This document shows positions 1-5,998 of a stretch of 9,540 nt of DNA, piece by piece. The DNA comes from Rhodospirillaceae bacterium CCH5-H10 (GTDB lineage Bacteria > Pseudomonadota > Alphaproteobacteria > Reyranellales > Reyranellaceae). The translations under genes and the position numbers were made by a program. The stretch's first letter is position 1. Each line of letters starts with the position of its first letter. A model generated the notes under the pieces. It was given only the letters and a program-made list of their open reading frames with translations. It did not search any database and was not told where the DNA came from. The DNA lies in assembly GCA_001557035.1 (NCBI GenBank), contig LSKJ01000122.1:1-9540 (forward strand), given 5' to 3'.

Positions 1-54
1 GGCGGGCGGCTGGTCGGCGGTCACGCTGGCGGCAAAGGCGGCGAGAGCGTCCAT
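1..54 (-). CDS. Unidentified protein, N-terminal fragment (cut by window edge)
   Basis: Reading leftward, an ATG at 54-52 opens a frame that stays open to the window edge and gives MDALAAFAASVTADQPPA. Directly upstream on the same strand is a near-consensus Shine-Dalgarno, AGGAGG, which overlaps the stop codon of the preceding methyltransferase and sits about 4 nt from the ATG. That placement makes this a real, translationally linked second gene of a leftward operon. Eighteen residues are too few to assign a family. The alanine-rich start is neither a clear signal peptide nor a known motif. Function unknown. Confidence 0.6.
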   Translation of the reverse strand, partial: MDALAAFAASVTADQPPA

Positions 55-62
55 GGCTCCTC

Positions 63-953
63 CTAGCGGCGCTTCAGGCGGAAGCGCAGCAGATGCAGGC
101 GGTGCGAGAAGAAGCCCCAGGCCGAGAACTTGAGATAGCGCTCGTAGCGCCTCGTCTGGTCCTTGCCGACCATGTCGATCGCCTGGGCGCGCTTTTCCTT
201 GAGGTTGGCGGCCCAGATCTCGCAGGTCCGGCCATAGTCGTTGCGGTCGTTGCGGAAGCGCTCGACCTCGAACAGGCCGTTGGCGGCGGCGAGGATCTCC
301 GGCAGGCGCGGCAGTTCGGAGTCGGGGAAGATGTCCTCGACCAGCGGACCCATCGGCACTTTGTCGTCGGGATCGCCATAGGCGATGGTCTGCAGGGTCA
401 TGCGGGCGTCGGGCGCCAGCATGTCGCGGCAGCGGGTGAAGAAGTGGCGGTAGATCGCCGTCTTGGTCGCCGCATCGTCGCGCGGCTTGGTGAAATGTTC
501 GAAGGCGCCGACCGAGATGATCGCGCCGTAGGGTTCGGCCGGCTGGTGGTCGGCCCAGCTCTCGACGCGGATCTCGACGGGCGGCGAGCCGGCCTCGCGA
601 AGGGCGGCGCGCGCGAGTTCGGCCTGCGCGTCGCTCAAGGTCAGGCCGACGCCACGCGCCAGCGGCGGCGCGCCCGGCGCGCGGCTCGCGACGGCGGCGC
701 GCAGCATGCCACCCCAGCCGCAGCCGATGTCGAGCAGGCTCGGCGAGCGGTCGGCGCCGGCGTGGCGCAGGTGCCAGTCGATCTTGCGGCGCTGCGCCTC
801 GGCCAGCGGCCCCGTATCGCTCTCGTCGCGCCACATCGCCGACGAGTAGGTCATCGTCTCGTCCAGCCACAGCCGGTAGAAGTCGTTGCCGACGTCGTAG
901 TGGGCGCGAATGGCCTCCGCCGATGCGCCGGTGGTCGCTGTTTGTTCGTTCAT
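63..953 (-). CDS. CFA/mycolic-acid-cyclopropane-synthase-family SAM methyltransferase
   Basis: 296 aa, the length of mycobacterial CmaA/PcaA-type enzymes rather than the ~380 aa of E. coli CFA synthase, which has an extra N-terminal domain. Family members transfer a methylene or methyl group from S-adenosylmethionine to unsaturated acyl chains or related substrates. Visible signatures: the HYDVGNDFY...MTYSSAMW entry helix region (residues 18-41), SAM motif I LLDIGCGWGG (73-82), GLTLS (103-107), GAFEHF (149-154), the IFPDSELP loop (208-215), the DYGRTCEIW strand (239-247) and a YERYLKF segment (270-276). Against the CmaA1 sequence as I remember it, bicarbonate ligands Glu140 and Tyr232 are kept (E152, Y240), but Cys35 is Ser38 and His167 is Gln188. 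The C-terminus is basic and diverged. Cyclopropanation is therefore uncertain, and another C-, N- or O-methylation is possible. The ATG at 953 has GGAA 7 nt upstream. The gene is followed by the partial gene at 1-54. Family call sure, substrate unknown. Confidence 0.88.
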   Translation of the reverse strand: MNEQTATTGASAEAIRAHYDVGNDFYRLWLDETMTYSSAMWRDESDTGPLAEAQRRKIDWHLRHAGADRSPSLLDIGCGWGGMLRAAVASRAPGAPPLARGVGLTLSDAQAELARAALREAGSPPVEIRVESWADHQPAEPYGAIISVGAFEHFTKPRDDAATKTAIYRHFFTRCRDMLAPDARMTLQTIAYGDPDDKVPMGPLVEDIFPDSELPRLPEILAAANGLFEVERFRNDRNDYGRTCEIWAANLKEKRAQAIDMVGKDQTRRYERYLKFSAWGFFSHRLHLLRFRLKRR

Positions 954-1081
954 CGATTGGTTCCGATCATCATGGCGCCACCATAGTCCATTTGTGCGGC
1001 CGCGCCGAAAGCGGGATCGCCTCTGCGTTTTCGCCGCCTTGCATCAAGATGACGTTTGTCTCAGAAATGCCACCGCGGAGT

Positions 1082-1126
1082 GGTTAAAGAACCCTTATAA
1101 ATCGCGCGCTTCGTGCAAAAGGGTTC
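1082..1126 (+). promoter_or_regulatory. Dyad with competing pairings and TATA-like hexamer upstream of the hydroxylase gene
   Basis: In the divergent intergenic region between the methyltransferase and the hydroxylase gene, GAACCCTT (1089-1096) and AAGGGTTC (1119-1126) form a perfect 8-bp inverted repeat separated by 22 nt. A second, shorter dyad, GGTT (1082-1085) with AACC (1090-1093), uses the same central arm, so the two pairings exclude each other. A TATAAA hexamer (1096-1101) lies at the start of the large loop and could be a -10 element, but no convincing -35 is present at the right distance. It could be an operator around a promoter, or a leader RNA hairpin placed just before the likely ribosome binding site AGGG (1135-1138). 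The rest of 954-1147 shows only weak promoter-like matches. Confidence 0.3.
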
Positions 1127-1147
1127 AGGCAGTCAGGGTTGCTTCCG

Positions 1148-1927
1148 ATGACGACGATGGATGAGCCGCAAGGCGTTGGGCAGAAGGGCCGCTTCTATCT
1201 CACCAAGAACATCTGGGTTCCCCAGGAGCCGCTGGAGAAGCTGAACCTCAGGCTCTCCGACTGGATCCTGCGCAACATGCCCAAGCTGCCGCTGGCCGGC
1301 GAGGATGCCCTGAAGTCCTTCCCCGTCCTGGGCGAGCTCAGGAAGAGCCACGACAAGATCAAGGCCGACCTGAACTACCTTCTTAGCCACCATGAGGAAA
1401 TCCCGGCCCTGCACGAGGTCCATCCGCGCGACCTCTACGTGCCGGGCCGCGCCTGGCGCACGTTCATCCTGAAGATCTACGGGCACGAGATTACGGCGAA
1501 CACGGCGGCGGTTCCGGACACGATGGCCGCCATCAATCGCCTGCCGGGCGTTCACACGGCGCTGTTCAGCATCCTGGCGGGCCGCGCCGAGATCGAGCCG
1601 CACCGGGGTTCCGCCGCCGGCGTCATCCGCTTCCACTATCCGCTGATCGTGCCGAAAGAACCGGAGAAGTGCTGGATCGAGATCGGCGGCCACCACTTCT
1701 TCTGGGAAGAGGGTGTGCCCCTGGTGTTCGACGATACGCGCGAGCACTGGGTCAAGAACCAGACCGACGAGACGCGCGTCGTGCTGATCATCGACTTCAA
1801 CGCCAACATGCCGTTCCCGGTGAACCTCTACACCGGCCTGCGCTACGAACTCGGCCGCCGCAGCGCCGAGGTGAAGGCGGTGTACGACCGCGCCGCGATC
1901 GGCGTGCCGCCGCGTTCGGCCGCCTGA
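1148..1927 (+). CDS. Aspartyl/asparaginyl beta-hydroxylase-family Fe(II)/2-oxoglutarate dioxygenase
   Basis: 259 aa from the ATG at 1148. AGGG lies 9 nt upstream, and an in-frame TTG at 1139 is less likely. The conserved core is in the C-terminal half: PHRG (151-154), RFHYPLIVP (161-169), W...GG (176-181), FDDTREHWVKN (194-204) and TRVVLIIDF (209-217). By family pattern H152 and H200 bind iron and R210 binds the 2-oxoglutarate carboxylate. Position +2 from H152 is Gly, as in AspH, which uses only two His ligands, rather than an acidic third ligand. The N-terminal ~100 residues have no signal peptide or membrane helix, so the protein should be cytosolic or peripheral. Substrates in this family include Asp/Asn side chains and, for LpxO, the lipid A acyl chain. 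The substrate here cannot be read from sequence. The gene stands alone, divergent from the methyltransferase, and ends 6 nt from a convergent gene. Confidence 0.86.
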   Translation: MTTMDEPQGVGQKGRFYLTKNIWVPQEPLEKLNLRLSDWILRNMPKLPLAGEDALKSFPVLGELRKSHDKIKADLNYLLSHHEEIPALHEVHPRDLYVPGRAWRTFILKIYGHEITANTAAVPDTMAAINRLPGVHTALFSILAGRAEIEPHRGSAAGVIRFHYPLIVPKEPEKCWIEIGGHHFFWEEGVPLVFDDTREHWVKNQTDETRVVLIIDFNANMPFPVNLYTGLRYELGRRSAEVKAVYDRAAIGVPPRSAA

Positions 1928-1933
1928 CCCGGA

Positions 1934-2671
1934 CTATTCGACCAGCTCGGCAAGCCGCGTGATGATGCGGGTCGGCTGTGCGGTGGCATTGGCCGGCACG
2001 CCGGCCTTGAACGGGTCGTACCAGATGCCGCACATGCCCAGCATCTGCGGCGCCACGACTTCCCATTCGTAGTTGTCGCCGACCATCCAGGCGTCTTCGG
2101 GCCCGACGCCCAGCCGCTCCAGCGCATGACGGTAGACGCCGAGTTCCGGCTTGCCCTGGCCGAACTCGCCCTCGATCTGGATGTGATGGAAGCGGTGGGC
2201 CAGTTCGAACCGCTCGATCTTGGCGCGCTGCGTCTCCGACGCTCCGTTGGTCACGAGGGCCAGGCGCACGCCGGCATCGCGCAGCGCGTCGACCGTGGCA
2301 TGGGCATCGGGATAGAGCCGGTATTCCTTGCGCCGCAGTTCGGTGAAGGAATCGGCGATGCGGTCGGCCAGCGCATCGTCCGGCCGGCCGAGCCTCGCGA
2401 GGCCGCGGCGCACCGACAGGCGGCGGGCGCTGGGAATGTCGAGGCGCCACTTCGCCGCCTCCGCGCGATCGTTCCAGAAGGCGCGCGCTTCTTCCATCAC
2501 AGCCGTGCGCACCCGCGCGATCGCAGCTTCGTCATGGGCATCGAGATGGGCCGAGAAGACATGGAGCAGGCGCGTCCAGGCCTCTTCCGGCTGCGCATAG
2601 GCCCGGATCAGCGTGTCGTCCATGTCGAACAGGATGGCGCGGGGAAGCCCCGCTCGGGGAGAATCGGCCAT
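1934..2671 (-). CDS. HAD-superfamily hydrolase (probable small-molecule phosphatase)
   Basis: 245 aa with all four HAD motifs in order: FDMDDTL (15-21; nucleophile D16, acid/base D18), LVTNG (139-143; T141), GKPE (173-176; K174) and MVGDNYEWEV (197-205; D199, E203). An alpha-helical cap between motifs I and II (about 25-120) and the GDN-x-x-x-(D/E) ending place it with HAD subfamily IA enzymes such as phosphoglycolate-phosphatase-like and YjjG-like proteins. It should be a cytoplasmic Mg-dependent phosphatase. The substrate is not predictable. The start ATG (2671-2669) lies 2 nt after the stop of the upstream lipoprotein gene, and I see no Shine-Dalgarno before it, so translation probably depends on coupling. 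It converges on the hydroxylase gene, with stops 6 nt apart and no room for a terminator. Confidence 0.88.
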   Translation of the reverse strand: MADSPRAGLPRAILFDMDDTLIRAYAQPEEAWTRLLHVFSAHLDAHDEAAIARVRTAVMEEARAFWNDRAEAAKWRLDIPSARRLSVRRGLARLGRPDDALADRIADSFTELRRKEYRLYPDAHATVDALRDAGVRLALVTNGASETQRAKIERFELAHRFHHIQIEGEFGQGKPELGVYRHALERLGVGPEDAWMVGDNYEWEVVAPQMLGMCGIWYDPFKAGVPANATAQPTRIITRLAELVE

Positions 2672-2673
2672 CG

Positions 2674-3849
2674 TCAGTTGGTCGGCTGGCCCGCGAAGGT
2701 CGTGGGAGCGGGGCTGACCACGACGCCGCGGTCTCCTTGGACCTCGATCACGGCCAGCGCCCGCTCGGAGCGGCCGTCGGGCAGGAAGCGGAAGATGCCG
2801 TCGACGCCGGAGAAGCCGTTGGGGTTGGTGAGCGCCTCGGCGGAGAAGTCGCCGCCCGGCTTCAGCCGCGCGAGATGTCCGGCGAGGGCAACCCCGTCAT
2901 AGGCGAGGGTCGCCAGCCGATGCGGCGGCCGCCCGTAGGTCGAGACGAAGCGGCGCTCGAAATCCGCGCGCTTGGCCGGATCCGGCGCGGCGTACCAGGC
3001 GCCTCGCAGCATGGTCTCGTTGCCCACGCCGGGGAAATCCCAGACGCCCGTGCCGATCAGCTGCACCGCGCGCCCGTCGAGGCCGTTGGTGGCCAGAGAG
3101 GCGAGGGCGATTGGAAGCGTGGGCGGTGCGACGGGGACCAGGACGGCGAGCTTGCCGCCGTCGCCCTTGGCCGACGCGGCGAGCTGGCGGGCCTGGATCG
3201 GGATGTCGGTGCCGTTGGGATCGAAGAACTCGCGGCCGACGACGGCGCCGCCGCGCGTGTTCACGTAGGTTTCGAGGGTGCGCGCCATCTGCTCGCCATA
3301 GGACGTCTGCGGCGCGAAGGTCGCGAAGCGGCGAATGCCCGACTCGAAAGCGTGGTCGACCACGCGGCGGACCTGCGGCGGGGCGGCGATTCCCATGATC
3401 CAGACGCCGCGCTGGGCGACCTGTTCGTCGTTCGAGAAGGCCACCACGTTCATGCCGCCCTGGTTGACCAGGGGCACCAGCGCCGAGGCCGACGTACCGT
3501 AGAGCGGTCCCAGGACGAGGGCGGCGCCGTCGAGGCGCGCCTTGCGATAGGCTTCGATGGCGGTGTCGGCGCTGTCGCCGCTGTCATAGGCCGACAGAGC
3601 CAGGTCCTTGGCGCCGCTGTCGAACAGGGACATTTCGGCGGCCTGCTGCATCGCCTGCCCGATCGGGGCGGCCCGGCCGCTGAGCGGCAGCAGGAGGGCG
3701 ATGCGCACCTTGCCGGAAGCGGTGAGCGGCGAACCCGATTGGGCGGCAACGGTCACCGGTCGCGCGGCGGGCGTGCTAGTCTTGGGCGGCTCGCTGCAGG
3801 CGCCCAAAAAGAGGGCGGCGGTGGCGAGCACGAGGAATGACCTACGCAT
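2674..3849 (-). CDS. LpoA-like penicillin-binding-protein activator / periplasmic-binding-fold lipoprotein
   Basis: 391 aa. The N-terminus is a lipoprotein signal (MRR, a hydrophobic stretch, then lipobox LGAC with C18 as the lipidated cysteine) followed by a Pro/Ala/Ser/Thr-rich linker to about residue 47. The rest reads as a type I periplasmic-binding fold: VRIALLLPLSG (48-58), GAALVLGPLYG, YGEQMA, a GTGVWDFPG stretch and a C-terminal GVDGIFRFLPDG. E. coli LpoA, the outer-membrane activator of PBP1A, is much longer because of an N-terminal TPR-like domain, which is absent here. Its gene neighbours rsmI and yraN in E. coli, and here the gene is divergent to rsmI, which supports the family link. 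Actual PBP activation is shown only for gammaproteobacterial LpoA, so that role is inferred, and a ligand-binding lipoprotein is the alternative. A GGAG lies 10 nt upstream of the ATG. Confidence 0.8.
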   Translation of the reverse strand: MRRSFLVLATAALFLGACSEPPKTSTPAARPVTVAAQSGSPLTASGKVRIALLLPLSGRAAPIGQAMQQAAEMSLFDSGAKDLALSAYDSGDSADTAIEAYRKARLDGAALVLGPLYGTSASALVPLVNQGGMNVVAFSNDEQVAQRGVWIMGIAAPPQVRRVVDHAFESGIRRFATFAPQTSYGEQMARTLETYVNTRGGAVVGREFFDPNGTDIPIQARQLAASAKGDGGKLAVLVPVAPPTLPIALASLATNGLDGRAVQLIGTGVWDFPGVGNETMLRGAWYAAPDPAKRADFERRFVSTYGRPPHRLATLAYDGVALAGHLARLKPGGDFSAEALTNPNGFSGVDGIFRFLPDGRSERALAVIEVQGDRGVVVSPAPTTFAGQPTN

Positions 3850-3878
3850 CGGCGCGAAACTCCGGCGATCGGAAGCAA

Positions 3879-4772
3879 ATGGACTTGGACGAACGGCCCC
3901 AAGCTACCGACGGGCAGCCCCCGCGTAAACCGCCGCTCGCCCCCGGGCTGCATATTGTTGCCACACCGATCGGCAACATGCGCGACATCACGCTGCGCGC
4001 ACTCGACGTGCTGCAAGCGGCCGACCTGATCGCCTGCGAGGACACGAGGGTGTTCGCCAAACTCGCCACCCACTACGGCATCGCCGTCCCGACCATCGCC
4101 TACAGCGATGCCACGCAGGACAAGGCCGAGCCGCGTGTCGTCCGGGCCCTCGCCGCCGGAAAGGCCGTCGCGCTGGTATCGGACGCGGGCATGCCGCTGA
4201 TCTCCGATCCGGGCTACCGGCTGGTGCGCGCCGCGGTCGCAGCCGGTCATGCCGTGACCTCGGCGCCCGGGGCGTCGGCCGTGCCCATGGCGCTGGCTTT
4301 GTCGGGACTGCCGACCGACCGCTTCTTCTTCGCGGGGTTCCTGCCGGCCAAGGCGACGGAGCGGCGGCGCGCCATCGGCGAGGTCGCGACCATTCCCGCC
4401 ACCCTCGTCTTCTTCGAGGCACCGCACCGGCTGCCGGAGGCGCTGGCCGATCTGCTGGAACTGCTGGGCGACCGGCCGGCGGCCGTCGCACGCGAGCTCA
4501 CCAAGATGTTCGAGGAGGTGCGTCGCGCGCCGCTCGCCACGCTGGCCGCGCACTATGCGGCGCATCCGGACGTGAAGGGCGAGATCGTCGTCGTGATCGG
4601 CGCGCCTTCCGCCGACACCCAACGCAGCGCCGGCGACGTCGACGAGGCCTTGCGCGAGGCCATGGCCGGGGCCTCCCTGAAGGATGCCGCTTCCGAGGTC
4701 GCGGCCCGCTTCGGGTTGAAGCGGCGCGACGTCTATGCCCGTGCCCTCGAGATGAAGCGGGGCGCCTCATGA
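3879..4772 (+). CDS. rsmI: 16S rRNA (cytidine(1402)-2'-O)-methyltransferase RsmI
   Basis: 297 aa from the ATG at 3879. It belongs to the tetrapyrrole-methylase (SAM) fold and catalyses 2'-O-ribose methylation of C1402 in the 30S decoding centre. Signatures: HIVATPIGNMRDITLRA (25-41), LIACEDTR (50-57), LVSDAGMPLISDPGY (99-113), SAPGASAVPMALALSGLP (128-145), RFFFAGFLP (148-156) and FFEAPHR before the C-terminal domain. Length is close to E. coli RsmI. An in-frame ATG at 3837 would extend the protein by 14 residues but overlaps the start of the divergent lipoprotein gene and has GAGG only 1 nt away. The ATG at 3879 has GGAAG (3871-3875) just upstream and gives a normal-length N-terminus. First gene of the rightward cluster, sharing ATGA with yraN. 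Confidence 0.95.
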   Translation: MDLDERPQATDGQPPRKPPLAPGLHIVATPIGNMRDITLRALDVLQAADLIACEDTRVFAKLATHYGIAVPTIAYSDATQDKAEPRVVRALAAGKAVALVSDAGMPLISDPGYRLVRAAVAAGHAVTSAPGASAVPMALALSGLPTDRFFFAGFLPAKATERRRAIGEVATIPATLVFFEAPHRLPEALADLLELLGDRPAAVARELTKMFEEVRRAPLATLAAHYAAHPDVKGEIVVVIGAPSADTQRSAGDVDEALREAMAGASLKDAASEVAARFGLKRRDVYARALEMKRGAS

Positions 4773-5134
4773 CGCTGCAGACGCGCCAGAAAGCCTATCG
4801 CATGGGCCACACGGCGGAGTGGCGGGCAGTCTGGCGCCTGCGGCTCGGCGGCTATTCGATCCTGATGCGGCGCTACAAGACGCGACTGGGCGAGATCGAC
4901 ATCGTGGCGCGCCGCGGCAACGTGCTGGCCTTCGTCGAAGTGAAGGCCCGCCGGGACTTCGCCAAGGCGGCCGATGCGCTGGGTCCGCGGCAGTTCGGCC
5001 GTGTCGCCCGGGCGGCCAGCCTGTTCATCGCCCATCATCCGCGCTATGCCGCCTGCTCGGTGCGCTTCGATGCGGTGCTGGTCGGTGGCGTGTGGCCACG
5101 CCATCTGCCGGACGTGTGGCAGGCGCCGGAGTGA
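4769..5134 (+). CDS. yraN: YraN family (UPF0102) nuclease-fold protein
   Basis: 121 aa, the usual size. YraN proteins have a restriction-endonuclease / Holliday-junction-resolvase-like fold, but their cellular role is not settled. The family pattern is clear: G..AE near the start (13-17), LGGYSILMRRYKT (26-38), GEIDIVARRG (41-50) and LAFVEVKAR (53-61). D44, E57 and K59 form the PD-(D/E)XK-like active-site set, so a catalytic site appears intact. The ATG overlaps the rsmI stop (ATGA, 4769-4772), indicating coupling. An internal ATG at 4802 would remove 11 poorly conserved residues but loses this overlap. The pairing with rsmI is seen across Proteobacteria and supports the call. Confidence 0.93.
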   Translation: MTLQTRQKAYRMGHTAEWRAVWRLRLGGYSILMRRYKTRLGEIDIVARRGNVLAFVEVKARRDFAKAADALGPRQFGRVARAASLFIAHHPRYAACSVRFDAVLVGGVWPRHLPDVWQAPE

Positions 5135-5137
5135 TGC

Positions 5138-5953
5138 GTGTCGGATGATCTGGGTCGACTGAGGGATCTGTGCGCCGGCGACGGCGAGCGGATCGATCTT
5201 CTCGAGGCGGGCTTCCTGCTGAGCCGTCTCGTGCGCGAAGAGCCCGTCGATCTCGCACCCTTCCGCCAGCAGGTGACGGCGATGGCGGCCGATCTCGCCG
5301 ACCTCGTCCACCGGCGCGGCGCCTCTCCCGAGGCCCTCGCCGAAGTGATCGCGCGCTCCTATGCCTATCGCGGCGACAGCGAGACCTACGACGATCTGCA
5401 GAACGCCGACCTCGTGCGGGTCATCGAGCGCCGCAAGGGCCTGCCGGTGGCGCTTTCGATCCTCTACCTTCATGTCGCCCGCGCCCAGGGATGGACGGCG
5501 GAGGGACTGGCCTTCCCCGGCCATTTCCTGATCCGCATCGGAATCGACGGGGCGCGTCACGTCGTCGATCCGTTCCACGAGGGCGCGGTGCGCGACGCCG
5601 CCGACCTGCGTAGGCTGCTGCGGCAGGTCCTGGGGGGCGAGGCCGAACTGGTGCCGGCACATTTCGATGCCGTATCCGACCGCGACGTGCTGCTGCGCCT
5701 GGAGAACAACGTCCGGCTGCGCCTCGCCAGGCGCGAGGACTGGCCGGGCGCGGCGCGCTCGCTCGACCGCATGCTGGCGATCGCACCGGACCGGGAGGAG
5801 CTGCTGTTCGAGGCCGGCCAGCTCAACGCACGTCTCGACAAGAGGCGGGCCGCCATCGCCGCCTACCAGCGAATCCTGGAGCTGGACGGCGATCCGGGCC
5901 TGCGCCAGCGCGTTTCGGCGCTGTTGCAGGAACTGCGCCGCGGCCTTAACTGA
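5138..5953 (+). CDS. SirB1-family transglutaminase-like protein with C-terminal TPR region
   Basis: 271 aa, starting at GTG 5138, with GGAG (5128-5131) 6 nt upstream and 3 nt after the yraN stop. The N-terminal ~170 residues match the SirB1/transglutaminase-like family: YDDLQNADLVRVIERRKGLPVALSILYL (84-111), GLAFPGHFLIRI (123-134) and VVDPFHEG (142-149). The last ~90 residues (183-270) are helical repeats of TPR type (LENNVRLRL, AARSLDRMLAIAP, AAIAAYQRILELD). Where a papain/transglutaminase fold would carry a nucleophilic cysteine, the LPVALS segment has none, while H129 and D144 are present, so hydrolase activity is doubtful. No signal peptide, so cytoplasmic. SirB1 was named from a Salmonella invasion-regulator locus, but its biochemical function is not established. 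Position between yraN and gshB suggests a housekeeping role. Confidence 0.87.
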   Translation: MSDDLGRLRDLCAGDGERIDLLEAGFLLSRLVREEPVDLAPFRQQVTAMAADLADLVHRRGASPEALAEVIARSYAYRGDSETYDDLQNADLVRVIERRKGLPVALSILYLHVARAQGWTAEGLAFPGHFLIRIGIDGARHVVDPFHEGAVRDAADLRRLLRQVLGGEAELVPAHFDAVSDRDVLLRLENNVRLRLARREDWPGAARSLDRMLAIAPDREELLFEAGQLNARLDKRRAAIAAYQRILELDGDPGLRQRVSALLQELRRGLN

Positions 5954-5998
5954 AAACCCGTCGCCCTTCGTTTCGAGCCCGATAGTCAGGATAATCCC

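Noticed and set aside
93..986. A 297-codon open frame on the plus strand
   Set aside because: Antisense to the methyltransferase, with a composition skewed to Ala/Val/Arg/Gly and no motifs.
1038..1048. CTTG-CAT-CAAG dyad as an FNR/FixK-type site
   Set aside because: FNR-type sites need TTGAT-N4-ATCAA; arm sequence and spacing here do not match.
2737..3840. A 367-codon open frame on the plus strand
   Set aside because: Antisense to the lipoprotein gene, which has a lipobox and a binding-protein fold. The plus frame is Gly/Arg/Ala/Glu-rich with no motif.
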